From: Rhizobium sp. BT03
GTDB taxonomy: Bacteria > Pseudomonadota > Alphaproteobacteria > Rhizobiales > Rhizobiaceae
NCBI RefSeq assembly: GCF_030053155.1
Contig: NZ_CP125641.1
Coordinates: 496,001 to 560,000, forward strand
Reading direction: 5' to 3'
DNA: 64,000 bases
In this document: one piece after another, positions 8,726 to 18,071 of the stretch
How the letters are laid out: each line of letters opens with the position of its first letter
How positions within the stretch are numbered: position 1 is the first letter of the stretch
Position numbers and translations under genes: made by a program
The notes under the pieces: model-generated
What the model was told of the DNA's origin: nothing
Database searches by the model: none
The model's input: only the letters and a program-made list of their open reading frames with translations

Positions 8726-9787
8726 TTACTCAAGCGGCACTTCGCCTGATGTGATCCGCTGCTCGTCGGCGGCAAACAGGTGAACGGCATCATGGGCCGG
8801 TGCGATCTTCAGTACGTCGCCGGGGGCGGCCCTGATCCGTTCCCGAAAGACGCAGGTGAGCGTCTGCGTGCCCAGCCGGACGATCACGAGCGTTTCCGAA
8901 CCCGTGGGTTCCACCACCACGGTCGTCACCTCGATGCCGTCAGGGTCGAGCCTGATATGTTCGGGGCGAATGCCGTAGGTGACGGCGTCGCCGGGGCGGC
9001 GCTCGCTCGGCAGCAGCAGACCGTCCGCGGTTTTGAACCCGGCTTCCGTCATGCGGCCCTGGATGAAATTCATTGCCGGCGAGCCGATGAAGCCGGCGAC
9101 GAAAAGATTGTTCGGCCGGTCGTAGAGCTCCAGCGGCGAGCCCGACTGCTCGATCAGCCCGTCCTTCATCACGACGATCTTGTCGGCCATGGTCATGGCT
9201 TCGATCTGGTCGTGAGTGACGTAGATGGTGGTCGTCTGCAGCCGCTGATGCAGTTCCTTGATCTCCGAGCGCATCTGCACCCTGAGCTTGGCGTCGAGGT
9301 TCGACAGCGGCTCGTCGAACAGGAAGACGGCCGGGTCGCGCACGATCGCTCGGCCCATGGCGACACGCTGCCTCTGGCCGCCGGACAGTTGTTTCGGATA
9401 TCTTTCGAGAAGATTTTCGAGGCCGAGGATCTTGGCGGCATTGCCGACCCGCTGGTCGATCTCCGTCCTCGGCATGCGTTTGAGCCGCAGGGAAAAACCC
9501 ATATTCTTGGCGACCGTCATGTGCGGGTAGAGCGCGTAGTTCTGGAACACCATGGCGATGTCGCGATCCTTGGGCGCAAGCTCGTTGACGGTATGCCTGC
9601 CGATCTGGATCTTCCCCGAGGTGATGCCCTCCAGGCCGGCGATCATCCTGAGCAGCGTGGATTTCCCGCAGCCCGAGGGGCCGACGAGGACGACGAACTC
9701 GCCGTCGCCGATATCGACCGATACGCCTTTGATGGCTTTGAACGCGCCGTAATCCTTGCGCGCATTGTTGACCGAAACATGGGCCAT
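8726..9787 (-). CDS. Carbohydrate ABC transporter ATPase (UgpC/MalK type)
   Basis: ATP-binding subunit of 353 residues for sugar uptake. It has Walker A GPSGCGKSTLL (about 36-46), the Q-loop in VFQNYALYPHMTV, the signature LSGGQRQRVAMGRA, Walker B VFLFDEPLSNLDAKLR and the switch His in YVTHDQIEAMT. The C-terminal TOBE-type regulatory domain contains the conserved YGIRPEHI. GGAGG precedes the ATG. It is the last gene of the operon, 22 bases after the isomerase gene, and should energise the two permeases encoded upstream. Confidence 0.92.
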   Translation of the reverse strand: MAHVSVNNARKDYGAFKAIKGVSVDIGDGEFVVLVGPSGCGKSTLLRMIAGLEGITSGKIQIGRHTVNELAPKDRDIAMVFQNYALYPHMTVAKNMGFSLRLKRMPRTEIDQRVGNAAKILGLENLLERYPKQLSGGQRQRVAMGRAIVRDPAVFLFDEPLSNLDAKLRVQMRSEIKELHQRLQTTTIYVTHDQIEAMTMADKIVVMKDGLIEQSGSPLELYDRPNNLFVAGFIGSPAMNFIQGRMTEAGFKTADGLLLPSERRPGDAVTYGIRPEHIRLDPDGIEVTTVVVEPTGSETLVIVRLGTQTLTCVFRERIRAAPGDVLKIAPAHDAVHLFAADEQRITSGEVPLE

Positions 9788-9809
9788 GACAGTCCTCCCG
9801 AATTCGCCG

Positions 9810-10664
9810 TCAAAGTCCGTTCAGGACCGTTTTGAGATAATCGAGGCCGAGACGCTCGCCCTCCTTGCGCGCCGACAGATCCTTGCCCGGCCAGCCATAA
9901 GCGGCGTCCTCGTGCTCGATCGACAGCGTGCCGTCAAAGCCATGCCCACGCGCCTGGCGCAGGAAGCGCGGCCAGTCGAGAAGGCCGAGCCCCGGCAGCT
10001 TGTATTGCCACCAGCCCTTGCCGTGATAGCCGACGGCCTGCAGGGCCTCCTTGTCGATCGCGGTATCCTTGGCGTGCAGGATGGCGATGCGGTCTTTCAC
10101 CGCCTCGATCGCCCGATAGGGATCGACGCCGATACGGATGAGGTGTGAGGGATCGAATTCCAGCCCGAAGCGGCGATCTTCGATCCTGCGGAAAAGCTCC
10201 TGCCATCCTCTCGGCGTCGTGCCGATGAAATTATCTCTGGGCCCCGGCCAGTTTTCGATCGCGAAGGTGAGGCCGGAGGATTGCGTCTCTCCGATCAGCT
10301 CGTTCGCGAATTCGGCGAAGTCGTCATAATTGGCCTCTTCGCCGGCGCTGTCGTCGCGGCCGGGGAAGATCACGAAGATCGGGACGCCGGCCTCGCCGAT
10401 CGCCCTGGCAAAATCGGCGGTCCTTGCCCTGAGCTGCCGGCGTTTGTCGCGGTCGGCATCGAGCTGGTTGCCGAAATAGGTGATCGAAGAGACGAAGAGG
10501 TTGCGGCTGCGGGCAAGCGCGACGGCGGCCTCGACCCGATCCGGTGTCTTGATATGGCCGCCGACATCGATTTCGATGGCATCGAATCCCGCCGATGCGG
10601 CGAAATCCACCACTTCTTCAAGCGGGCGATCGTTGAATGTCGAGGTGTAAAAGCCGATCTTCAT
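9810..10664 (-). CDS. Sugar phosphate isomerase/epimerase-like TIM-barrel protein
   Basis: Xylose-isomerase-like TIM barrel of 284 residues (IolE/IolI group). Visible motifs are the N-terminal strand MKIGFYTSTF, the metal/active-site segments AIENWPGPRDNFIG, LEFDPSHLIRIG and ILHAKDT, and the C-terminal LSIEHED, matching the Glu/Asp/His metal ligands of the family. The ATG at 10664 has GGGAGG upstream; the longer open frame is not supported. Its position between the ROK repressor and the ATPase gene implies that it processes the imported sugar. The exact substrate is not evident. Confidence 0.82.
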   Translation of the reverse strand: MKIGFYTSTFNDRPLEEVVDFAASAGFDAIEIDVGGHIKTPDRVEAAVALARSRNLFVSSITYFGNQLDADRDKRRQLRARTADFARAIGEAGVPIFVIFPGRDDSAGEEANYDDFAEFANELIGETQSSGLTFAIENWPGPRDNFIGTTPRGWQELFRRIEDRRFGLEFDPSHLIRIGVDPYRAIEAVKDRIAILHAKDTAIDKEALQAVGYHGKGWWQYKLPGLGLLDWPRFLRQARGHGFDGTLSIEHEDAAYGWPGKDLSARKEGERLGLDYLKTVLNGL

Positions 10665-10699
10665 CAAAATCCTCCCATCTTCATCAAAATCCGGCTGTT

Positions 10700-11938
10700 T
10701 CAGCTGTTCAGGCGATCCATGTTTTTCAGCGGCGAACGCGTGCGTTGAGCCGCATCGGCCGATGCGAGCATGAGGGCCGCCGCCATCGGCATGGCCGCCG
10801 CGCCCATGGCCGAAGCATCCTCGCCGAGCGAGGCGCGATGCAGCGACGGCAGGTTGGCGTCTTCGGGGTCGAGATGTTCGTGTACATAACGCAGCAGCTC
10901 GTCGACGATGCGGATCGGCAGCCGGCCGCCGACGAGGACGGCGTCGGGATCGACGATCAAACCGATATGCTTGACGGCGACGGCCAGATGCGCGCTCATT
11001 TCCTTCAGCCACTGCGAAACCAGGCGCCTGCCATGCGCATCGAGCGTCAGCAGATCGTGCGGAACACTCACCTCGATGTCGTGGCGGGCAAGAAAATCAT
11101 AAAGGGAAAACAGCGAGAATATTTCCCCGAGAAGCTGGACCTTGTGGGCCTTCTCGTCGCTGCCGTCGGCAATGGGAAGCCAGCCGATTTCGCCGCTGAG
11201 GCCCATGGCGCCGCGATGACCGTTGCCGTCAAGCACGAGACCGCCGCCGGGGCAGGCGTTGATGGCGATATAGAAGAAGCTGCTGCTCTCGGCGCCGAGG
11301 CCATAATCGAGCTCGGCAAGGGCTGCGGCATTGGCTTCGTTTTCGATGAAGACGGGATGCTGGGTCAGGTTCTCCAGTGCGGCGCGCACATCGAATGCCG
11401 TCCATTCCTGATAGGCCTCGGGTTTGCCGAGCAGGGAGATTTCGCCGAGCCAATCCGGCATCGCCAGGCCGATGCCGGCGAGCCGCGCATCGTCGATCAG
11501 TCGGCTGCGCTGGAAATGCGAAATCGCATCCGATGTCAGCTGCAGGAATTCCGCCGGCAGGATGAAGCGCTTTTCATGATGCACGCGGGCGCGGACGTTG
11601 CCGACGGCGTCGACCGCCAGGATCGTCAGATGGTCGCGATCGATGTTGATGCCGATCGCAAAACAGGCATCCGGATTGATCTCCAGTTCGATTGCCGGCT
11701 GGCCTCGCAGGCCATGCCGCCGGCGGGCTTCCATGATCAGCCCCTCATCCAGCAGCCGATCGACGATGCGGGCGATCGCCGGTTTGGTAAAACCGGTGCG
11801 CCTCGCGATTTCGGCGCGCGAAATCGGCGCCTGGCGATGGATGCAGCGCAGGACGACCGCCCTGTTGTGCTCGCCGGCATCTTCGACATTGGCGCCGGTC
11901 AGATCGGGGGAGGGCCTGGCGGCGAGTGTCTGGTTCAT
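10700..11938 (-). CDS. ROK-family transcriptional repressor of the sugar operon
   Basis: Regulator of 412 residues with an N-terminal winged helix (ISRAEIARRTGFTKPAIARIVDRL split over about 30-65) and a C-terminal ROK sugar-binding domain containing FIENEANAAALAEL and GLSGEIGWLP. The cysteine-rich zinc motif of sugar kinases (CxCGxxGC) is absent, as expected for a repressor without kinase activity. The ATG at 11938 has AAGGA nine bases upstream; in-frame ATGs at 11962 and 11983 are possible. It is encoded within the ABC operon and is the first candidate to bind the shared operators at 15.4 and 18.45 kb. Confidence 0.85.
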   Translation of the reverse strand: MNQTLAARPSPDLTGANVEDAGEHNRAVVLRCIHRQAPISRAEIARRTGFTKPAIARIVDRLLDEGLIMEARRRHGLRGQPAIELEINPDACFAIGINIDRDHLTILAVDAVGNVRARVHHEKRFILPAEFLQLTSDAISHFQRSRLIDDARLAGIGLAMPDWLGEISLLGKPEAYQEWTAFDVRAALENLTQHPVFIENEANAAALAELDYGLGAESSSFFYIAINACPGGGLVLDGNGHRGAMGLSGEIGWLPIADGSDEKAHKVQLLGEIFSLFSLYDFLARHDIEVSVPHDLLTLDAHGRRLVSQWLKEMSAHLAVAVKHIGLIVDPDAVLVGGRLPIRIVDELLRYVHEHLDPEDANLPSLHRASLGEDASAMGAAAMPMAAALMLASADAAQRTRSPLKNMDRLNS

Positions 11939-11979
11939 AGGGTCGAATCCTTCATCAATCATCGAGACTGAACCGATCC

Positions 11980-12822
11980 TCATCCCTTCACCGCACCGCT
12001 GGTCATCGCGCCGAGGATCAGCCTCTGGAGCGACAGGAAGGCCACGATCGCCGGAACGACGGAGATCAGGCAGGCGGCGGCAAGCAGCTGAATGGACGAG
12101 TCGGTCTGCATGCCGCGGAAGTTAAAGATTCCGACGCCGATCGGCATCAGGTCATTTTTGGTGAGCAGCAGGAAAGGCACCAGGAATTGCGACCAGCCGG
12201 CAATCACCGTGATGATGAAGACCGAGGCGATACCCGGCGCCGACAGCGGCAGAATGATGCGCCAGAACACCGAGAAGCGGTTGCAGCCGTCGATCATCGC
12301 CGCCTCGTCGAGGCTGCGTGGAATGCCGTCGACGGTGCTCTTCAACAGCCAGGTCGCCAGCGGAACGCCGAGCGCGATATAGACCATGACGACGGCAAAA
12401 TGGGTGTCCAGCATGCCGAGCCGGTTCATGTAGCGGTAGAGCGGCACCATGATGACGAGCGGCGAGATCATCTGGAAGAGCAGCAGCCCCATCATCGACA
12501 GGCCCTTGCCGCGGAAATTGAAGCGGGAAAAGGCGTAAGCGGCGGGCAACGCCACGATCAGCACGCCGAAGCCGCTCAAGGCCGCGAGCTTCAGGCCGTT
12601 CCAGAGATAGATCGGGAAATAGCTGTTGTTGAGCACCGTGATGAAATTGTCGATGGTGGGGTTCTGAGGAATATAGCGCGCCGCGCCGCGATAGATCTCG
12701 CGCTTGTCACGCATCGCCATCGACAGGAGATAGGTGAGGGGACCGGCGAAGAAGACGAACATCGCCAGCATGAAGAGATAGCTCAAGGCATCGCCGAGCC
12801 GCGTTCCTGTCCTCCCGCTCAT
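11980..12822 (-). CDS. Carbohydrate ABC transporter permease (MalG type)
   Basis: Inner-membrane permease of 280 residues with six predicted membrane helices. The EAA loop is visible as EAAMIDGCNRFSVFWRIILP, the contact site for the ATPase. The start ATG follows GGAGG and overlaps the stop of the MalF-type gene by four bases, so the two subunits are translationally coupled. It forms the membrane channel with that partner. Confidence 0.92.
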   Translation of the reverse strand: MSGRTGTRLGDALSYLFMLAMFVFFAGPLTYLLSMAMRDKREIYRGAARYIPQNPTIDNFITVLNNSYFPIYLWNGLKLAALSGFGVLIVALPAAYAFSRFNFRGKGLSMMGLLLFQMISPLVIMVPLYRYMNRLGMLDTHFAVVMVYIALGVPLATWLLKSTVDGIPRSLDEAAMIDGCNRFSVFWRIILPLSAPGIASVFIITVIAGWSQFLVPFLLLTKNDLMPIGVGIFNFRGMQTDSSIQLLAAACLISVVPAIVAFLSLQRLILGAMTSGAVKG

Positions 12823-13748
12823 TGCTCTTCCTCCTTCGGCAGGAACGACGCGTAGACGAAGGCAAGCCCGAGGCTGATGATCAGCATCAGCACCGAGAGC
12901 ACGCTGCCGCCGGAGAGATCGTAGTTTCTGAAGACGATGTTGAAGACGTAGAGCGAGATCACCTCGGTCGCGCGCCCCGGGCCGCCGCCGGTCAGGGTGA
13001 TGATCGCATCGAAGGTGTTCACCGTCTGGATGGTGATCAGGATCATGTTGACGAGGATGGCGGCGCGCAGCTGCGGCAAGGTGACGAAGAAGAACTGCTG
13101 CGATGCGGTTGCGCCGTCGACCTCGGCGGCTTCATAGAGCGAGGGATCGATCGCCTTCAGCGCCGCATACATCACGACCATCGAAAAGGCGGTGCCGCGC
13201 CAGATGTTGGAGATCAGCGTCGACCATGGCGCAATCGCCGGATCGGAAAGCCAGGCGACGGTCGGCATATGCATCAGCCTGAGAATGCTGTTCAGCGCGC
13301 CATAGGGCGCTTCGGAAAACAGCATCTGCCAGATGATGCCGCCGGCAATGCCGGGCACGACCCAGGCGACGAGAGCCGTCGTTCTCAGGATCGTCGTGCC
13401 GAACAGGCCGCGTTTTTCGCCGCGAATAACGGTGACGGCGACCGCAAGACCGAGGATCTGCTGGCCGATGACGCTGCCGCCGACGAAGATCAGGGTCGCC
13501 CATAAAATGTCCGGCAGCTGCGGCGAACTCAAGGCATTGACGATCGAGCCCAGCGTATAGTCCTGATTGTCGCCGATCAGCGTCGCATTGGTGAAGGACA
13601 GCCGGAAAACGTCGATGACGGGGTAGAGGTAGAAGATGCCGATGACGACGATCACGGGCATGATCCAGGGCAGGGGAGCGCCGGCGAAACGGCGCATGAA
13701 CGTTCTGCTTTGAGGCGGGCTGTCGGCCTCGATGGCAATAGGGCTCAT
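12819..13748 (-). CDS. Carbohydrate ABC transporter permease (MalF type)
   Basis: Inner-membrane permease of 309 residues. A first helix at about residues 28-50 is followed by five more. The EAA motif reads YEAAEVDGATASQQFFFVTLP, with the usual EAA-x3-G core. It pairs with the MalG-type subunit encoded next and receives sugar from the binding protein encoded upstream. A RIME-like repeat separates it from the binding protein gene. Confidence 0.92.
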   Translation of the reverse strand: MSPIAIEADSPPQSRTFMRRFAGAPLPWIMPVIVVIGIFYLYPVIDVFRLSFTNATLIGDNQDYTLGSIVNALSSPQLPDILWATLIFVGGSVIGQQILGLAVAVTVIRGEKRGLFGTTILRTTALVAWVVPGIAGGIIWQMLFSEAPYGALNSILRLMHMPTVAWLSDPAIAPWSTLISNIWRGTAFSMVVMYAALKAIDPSLYEAAEVDGATASQQFFFVTLPQLRAAILVNMILITIQTVNTFDAIITLTGGGPGRATEVISLYVFNIVFRNYDLSGGSVLSVLMLIISLGLAFVYASFLPKEEEQ

Positions 13749-13836
13749 TGGCTTCCCTGTCCTGACTTGGCAAAGCCGGCGACGCCTGCGGGCAGGCGCC
13801 GTCGTTGTCTAAAGTGGCGGAGATAGCTGCCGATGG

Positions 13837-14014
13837 CTGCCCCTCACCCTAACCGACCGGGGTCGAGCCACTCGTCTCGACCCGTCCTGCGGACCCCCGT
13901 AAGAACGGGGAGAGGGGACGTGCCCGACGAGGCGCTGGTGAGGGACGGAGAGCTTGCGGCTTGTCCCCTTCTCCCCGCGAGCGGGGAGAAGGGGGCGGCA
14001 GCCGGATGAGGGGC
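13837..14014. repeat. RIME-like rhizobial intergenic mosaic element (copy 1)
   Basis: About 180 bases of palindromic, GC-rich sequence between the binding protein and permease genes. It begins CTGCCCCTCACCCTAACC and ends GCAGCCGGATGAGGGGC, as does the copy at 63.1 kb, and contains internal inverted repeats built on CTTCTCCCC/GGGGAGAAG and GGTCGAGCC/CGACCC. Elements like this are common between genes in Rhizobium. It may affect the ratio of binding protein to permease mRNA. Confidence 0.75.
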
Positions 14015-14033
14015 CGCCTAGCGACCCACAGCA

Positions 14034-15332
14034 TCACAGCCGCTTGTAAGCCTCCATCGCCGCGCTGAATGCGGCTTCCAGCGCTTCTTCCGGTTTCTTC
14101 GTGCCTGACAGCACGTCGCCCATCATGATCTGGATCTGGTTCGAGATCTCAGGATAGATCGGCACGCCGGGGCGTGCCTGCCCGTCGACCAGCGCCTTGG
14201 CGAAGGTCTTGTTGGCTTCGGTCGAGAAGACCTCGTATTTGTCGAACAGCGACTTGCGGGTCGGCAGCTGCTGCTGCAGGGCGTTGGCCGGCCCCATATA
14301 GACCTCGCGTGCGAGGTTGGCGCACATCTCGACCTTGTCCTTGTCCTTGCTGAATGAGGCGATCGTCCAGCCGCCGGTGCCTGTCGAGCGCTGATCGGCC
14401 GTCGGGCCGGGGATCGGCGAGAAGGTCCAGTTTTTGAACTCGGCTTCGTCGAGCGTAGACTTCAGCTGGGCATATTGCCAATTGCCGCCGATGAAGAGGG
14501 CTGTGGTCGCCGCAGCCGCCGCAGCATTCATGTCGTCGTAATTGGCGATCGTGCTGACGCGCTTGGGGGCCGCGCCGGAATCGACGAGATCCTTGAAATA
14601 GTTCAGCGCCTTCAGGAATTTCTCCTTGTTCTCGCCTTCGCCGAAGACCGGCTTGCCTGAGTCGTCGACGAGTTTGCCGCCGAGCGCCCAATAGTTCGCC
14701 AGCCAGTCGAAGGTCGTGCCCTCCCAGCGCCCGCCGTTGAAGAGCACGCCTTCCATGCCCTCCTTGGTGGAGGCAAGGGCGGCTGTCTTCAGATCGTCCC
14801 AGGTCGCAGGCGCCTCGGCGACGATCGATTTGTTGCGGTAGAGCACACGCAAATCCGTATCCCACCACCAGGCCCGTACGGTCTGGTCTTTGTCGGTGAT
14901 GCCGCTGCGGATGAAGGGGAAGAGGTCGTCCACTTCTTCCTTCGAGAAGTAAGGCGTGAAGTCAGCCAGCACATGATTGACCATGAACTGCGAGAGGACG
15001 AAGGAGTCGACGGCGGCGCAATCGGGCGCATTGCCGGCCTTGGCCTGCTCCAGCATCTTGGCCTGTTCGGTGCCGATGTCTGAGGACATGAACTGCATCT
15101 GCAGTTTCCAATCGGGATGCTTCTTGATGAAGTCGACGAAGAGCTTCTGATAGCCTTCGGCGATGGCGGGATCGGAATTGTTCGGGCTGTCGTTGGTCAG
15201 GCGGACGACGAGGGATTTTGGCGCATCGGCAAGGCCGATCCGGTCCTTGGTGGCAAGTTCCTGGGCAAATGAAACGGATGCTGAAAATAACATTGTGCTC
15301 AGCGCAAATGCGCTGACGGTGGCGCTCTTCAT
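14034..15332 (-). CDS. Sugar ABC transporter substrate-binding protein (family 1)
   Basis: Periplasmic binding protein of 432 residues. A signal peptide (MKSATVSAFALSTMLFSASV then SFAQ) is followed by an extracellular solute-binding family 1 fold, with DWLANYWALGG and GTGGWTIASFSKD typical of the group. GGAGGAG lies eight bases before the ATG at 15332; the upstream extension is not supported. First gene of the operon SBP-permease-permease-ROK-isomerase-ATPase. Its promoter carries the same operator as the alpha-mannosidase gene, which suggests mannosides or mannose-containing oligosaccharides as ligands. Confidence 0.9.
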   Translation of the reverse strand: MKSATVSAFALSTMLFSASVSFAQELATKDRIGLADAPKSLVVRLTNDSPNNSDPAIAEGYQKLFVDFIKKHPDWKLQMQFMSSDIGTEQAKMLEQAKAGNAPDCAAVDSFVLSQFMVNHVLADFTPYFSKEEVDDLFPFIRSGITDKDQTVRAWWWDTDLRVLYRNKSIVAEAPATWDDLKTAALASTKEGMEGVLFNGGRWEGTTFDWLANYWALGGKLVDDSGKPVFGEGENKEKFLKALNYFKDLVDSGAAPKRVSTIANYDDMNAAAAAATTALFIGGNWQYAQLKSTLDEAEFKNWTFSPIPGPTADQRSTGTGGWTIASFSKDKDKVEMCANLAREVYMGPANALQQQLPTRKSLFDKYEVFSTEANKTFAKALVDGQARPGVPIYPEISNQIQIMMGDVLSGTKKPEEALEAAFSAAMEAYKRL

Positions 15333-15409
15333 GATGGGTCTCCTCCCCATTTTGAACGAATACAGCCTGGCGGTCAGTTGACCTCTCCTCATTTCCGTGC
15401 TGCATTAAT

Positions 15410-15438
15410 TAGATTAAGTTACTTTGATTTGATGTCAA
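15410..15438 (-). promoter_or_regulatory. Promoter with embedded operator for the sugar ABC operon
   Basis: On the minus strand TTGACA (15438-15433) and AATCTA (15415-15410) are separated by exactly 17 bases. The spacer contains CAAATCAAAGTAACTT, with a central AAGTNACTT inverted repeat. The same arrangement precedes the alpha-mannosidase gene. A protein bound here would block RNA polymerase; one of the two ROK proteins nearby is the likely binder. Confidence 0.7.
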
Positions 15439-15513
15439 GCCACAGCTTGGGAGGCCAGAGCCGGGAGGTTGAGATGCTGGCGACAATCAACAGCAGCTAG
15501 CGCAGAATTCCGG

Positions 15514-15531
15514 AAAATCGAGATCGATTTT
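15514..15531. repeat. Short palindrome upstream of the oxidoreductase gene
   Basis: AAAATCGA-GA-TCGATTTT is a perfect 8-base-arm palindrome in a 260-base gap. Its flanks (CCGGAAAATCG, TTTCGAAAAGGATC) resemble the short palindromic repeats scattered in Rhizobium genomes. It could alternatively be an operator for the oxidoreductase gene. Confidence 0.4.
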
Positions 15532-15698
15532 TCGAAAAGGATCTGCGCCATCGCCGTGACGGAGCGCCCTTTCGGACGCGTGGCGCAGCCACCGTAATTT
15601 TCCTGAAGAAGCATGAGGCGATCGCGGACGGCCGCGATGGCAAGCTGCAGTTTTCGCCCGGCTGCGCGGCAGCCGGAAGCAAACTCATGGAGGACAAG

Positions 15699-16745
15699 AT
15701 GCGTTTACTCATTCTCGGCACTGGCGGCATGGCCAACCAGCACGCTGCACGTTTCAAGGCGATCGAAGGCGTCAGCGTCGTCGGCGGCGTCGATGTTGTG
15801 CCGGAAAGGCTTGCCGCCTTCTGCAGCGAACACGGCATCGCCAATCACTTTACCTCGCTCGAGGAGGCTCTCGCCTGGGGTGAGTTCGATGCGGTCGCCA
15901 ATGTCACTCCCGACAGCATCCACCACCCGACGACGCTTCAGGCGGTGGCCGCCGGCAAACACGTCTTCTGTGAAAAGCCGCTCGCCACCGATGCGGTCAA
16001 GGCGATGGAGATGACCGAGGCGATCGAACGCTCGGGCAAGGTCGGCATGGTCAATTTCACCTATCGCAATTCGCCCGCCCTGCAGAAAGGCCGGCAGATG
16101 GTGCTCGCCGGTGAAATTGGCGCGGTGCGCCATGTCGAGGCGTCGCACCTGCAGAGCTGGCTGGTCGGCCGCCACTGGGGCGACTGGAAGAGCGAAAGCA
16201 AATGGCTGTGGCGGCTGAGCAAAAAACATGGGTCGAACGGCGCGCTCGGCGACATCGGCATCCACATTGTCGATTTCGCCTCCTATGGTTCCGGGCTCGA
16301 CGTCGCCCATGTCTTTGCGCGGCTGAAGACCTTCGACAAGGCACCTGATCATAAGATTGGCGAATATGACCTCGATGCCAATGACAGCTTCACGATGAAC
16401 GTCGATTTCACCAATGGCGCGATCGGCACCATCCAGGCGACGCGCACGGCCGCTGGCCAGATGGATCAGCTGCGCCTCAGGGTCTATGGCGAAACCGGCT
16501 CGATCGAGATGATCTACGACACTGGACAATCGACGCTGCGCGCCTGTCTTGGCGAAGACGTGCACACCGCGACCTGGCGCGACGTGCCCTTCGATCCCGT
16601 CGAAACCAACTACCAGCGTTTCGTCCAGGCCGTACGGGCCGGCAAGACGCAGGAACCGTCCTTCCGCCGCGCCGCCAATATCCAAAAGGTCCTGGACAAG
16701 GCGCTGGCTTCCGATCTCAGCCATGCCGATGAAGCGCTGACCTGA
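15699..16745 (+). CDS. Gfo/Idh/MocA-family NAD(P)-dependent oxidoreductase
   Basis: Cytoplasmic sugar dehydrogenase of 348 residues. The N-terminal Rossmann fold shows GTGGMANQHA and a following acidic GGVDVVP strand. The family's Glu-Lys-Pro motif is in HVFCEKPLATD, and the C-terminal domain has LGDIGIHIVDFA with the conserved Asp/His. GGAGG lies five bases before the ATG at 15699; the ATG at 15687 is less well placed. It is divergent from the ABC operon and convergent with a ROK gene, so it probably oxidises a sugar from the same pathway. Confidence 0.88.
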   Translation: MRLLILGTGGMANQHAARFKAIEGVSVVGGVDVVPERLAAFCSEHGIANHFTSLEEALAWGEFDAVANVTPDSIHHPTTLQAVAAGKHVFCEKPLATDAVKAMEMTEAIERSGKVGMVNFTYRNSPALQKGRQMVLAGEIGAVRHVEASHLQSWLVGRHWGDWKSESKWLWRLSKKHGSNGALGDIGIHIVDFASYGSGLDVAHVFARLKTFDKAPDHKIGEYDLDANDSFTMNVDFTNGAIGTIQATRTAAGQMDQLRLRVYGETGSIEMIYDTGQSTLRACLGEDVHTATWRDVPFDPVETNYQRFVQAVRAGKTQEPSFRRAANIQKVLDKALASDLSHADEALT

Positions 16746-16748
16746 GCA

Positions 16749-17888
16749 TCAGGCCGAAGCCGGCGGCAGCAGCAACGTGTTGAGGAAGGGCAAGAGGGCG
16801 GCACCGAGTGCCACGCCGCCGCCGCTGAAGCTCGCCGGTTTCATCGGCGAAATCCAGGGCGTCAGCAGCGGTCTCGTCGAGGTGTCGCGTCGCTCGATGG
16901 AAAGCTGATGGATCAGTGCTTCGATCATGCCTTGCGGCAGATCGCCGCCGATCATGACGACGCTCGGGGCAAGAAAGCCGGCCATGGCGATGATCGGATC
17001 GAGCAGGTGGCCGGCGGCTTCGCGTATCCATTGTGACAGCAAGGGGCAGGAGAACTCTTCGCTCTTGAGCAGGCGGGCGAAGTCCCCGTCGCCGATGCGT
17101 GAGCGCAGGGAATGGAACCCGACGACGGTGTTGAGCTGGACATTGTCTGGCCCGGTCAGCATTTCGCCGATGCTGCCCGCCCGGCCATGCACGCCGGAAT
17201 AGGGAACGCCGCGAACGAGAAAACCGGCCTGCACGTCGTCGTCGATGATGATCATCGCCAGACAGCCCTCCGGCATGGCGCTGCCGATGGTGCGCTCGGC
17301 AAGCAGGCTTGCCGTGCATTCGTTCTCGACATAGGGCCTCGCGACCGTCGACATCGCGGCGATTGCGTCGCTATCATCTTCCGTCCAGCCGCCGGCGGCG
17401 ATGCCGAGTCCGATGACCGGCAGGGCGGCATGCCGATCGACCATCTCACGGACGGCCGCATGCACCAGCCTGACCTTGTCCGCCGGCTCTACGTCGAAAT
17501 AGGCCCGGTCATGCACCTGGCCGCTCAAATCGATCAGCACGATCTCGCCGCGTCGTTGGCGAAGCTTGACTCCGACCGAAAAAGCGCCCTCCGGCCGCAA
17601 CGCGAATTCCGTCGCGGTTGCACCACCGCCAAGTCCATTGCGGCGGTTCGACGTTACGAGCTTCTCGTCCGCCAGCCGCCGCAGAATATTGGTTATGCCA
17701 GGCCCGGTCAGCCCACTATGCCGCCCAAGTTCGGTGCGCGTCAGCGGCCCGTGCCGGCGGATCGCCTCCAGGATGACGCGGATATTCCGGTCGGCGATCT
17801 CCCCCGACCTCAGCCCGACCGTTTTGGCGCGCGGAACGCCCATCTCCTGGGTGTGAAGCCGACGCGGCCCTGACCGAAGATACCGCAT
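16749..17888 (-). CDS. ROK-family transcriptional regulator (second copy)
   Basis: Regulator of 379 residues with an N-terminal winged helix (LTRTELGRHSGLTGPGITN, about 50-75) and a degenerate ROK domain (AGSIGEML, SVVMIGGDLP). It has no kinase zinc motif. The ATG at 17888 has AGGAAG seven bases upstream; an internal ATG at 17843 lies too close to its AGGAG. It ends 3 bases from the stop of the oxidoreductase gene, in convergent orientation. With the first ROK protein it is a candidate binder of the shared promoter elements. Confidence 0.83.
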   Translation of the reverse strand: MRYLRSGPRRLHTQEMGVPRAKTVGLRSGEIADRNIRVILEAIRRHGPLTRTELGRHSGLTGPGITNILRRLADEKLVTSNRRNGLGGGATATEFALRPEGAFSVGVKLRQRRGEIVLIDLSGQVHDRAYFDVEPADKVRLVHAAVREMVDRHAALPVIGLGIAAGGWTEDDSDAIAAMSTVARPYVENECTASLLAERTIGSAMPEGCLAMIIIDDDVQAGFLVRGVPYSGVHGRAGSIGEMLTGPDNVQLNTVVGFHSLRSRIGDGDFARLLKSEEFSCPLLSQWIREAAGHLLDPIIAMAGFLAPSVVMIGGDLPQGMIEALIHQLSIERRDTSTRPLLTPWISPMKPASFSGGGVALGAALLPFLNTLLLPPASA

Positions 17889-18071
17889 GACCGTCTTCCT
17901 AGAGCAACATTACGGTTGTGTAGCACGCTTGTCGGTGTTCGTAACGATTTCGAGTGGACGCGTAGCTAACTAATTCCGTTGCATCAGGGATTCGGCATGG
18001 GCAGCGCGATGCCCGGGAGAAGAATAGCGGTTCCGAGCGGAAGAGCCAGGCCTCGTCGAACGACCGTCGAT

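Noticed and set aside
13849..14037. 62-residue frame in the repeat between permease and binding protein genes
   Set aside because: Made entirely of RIME-like repeat sequence; no start signal.
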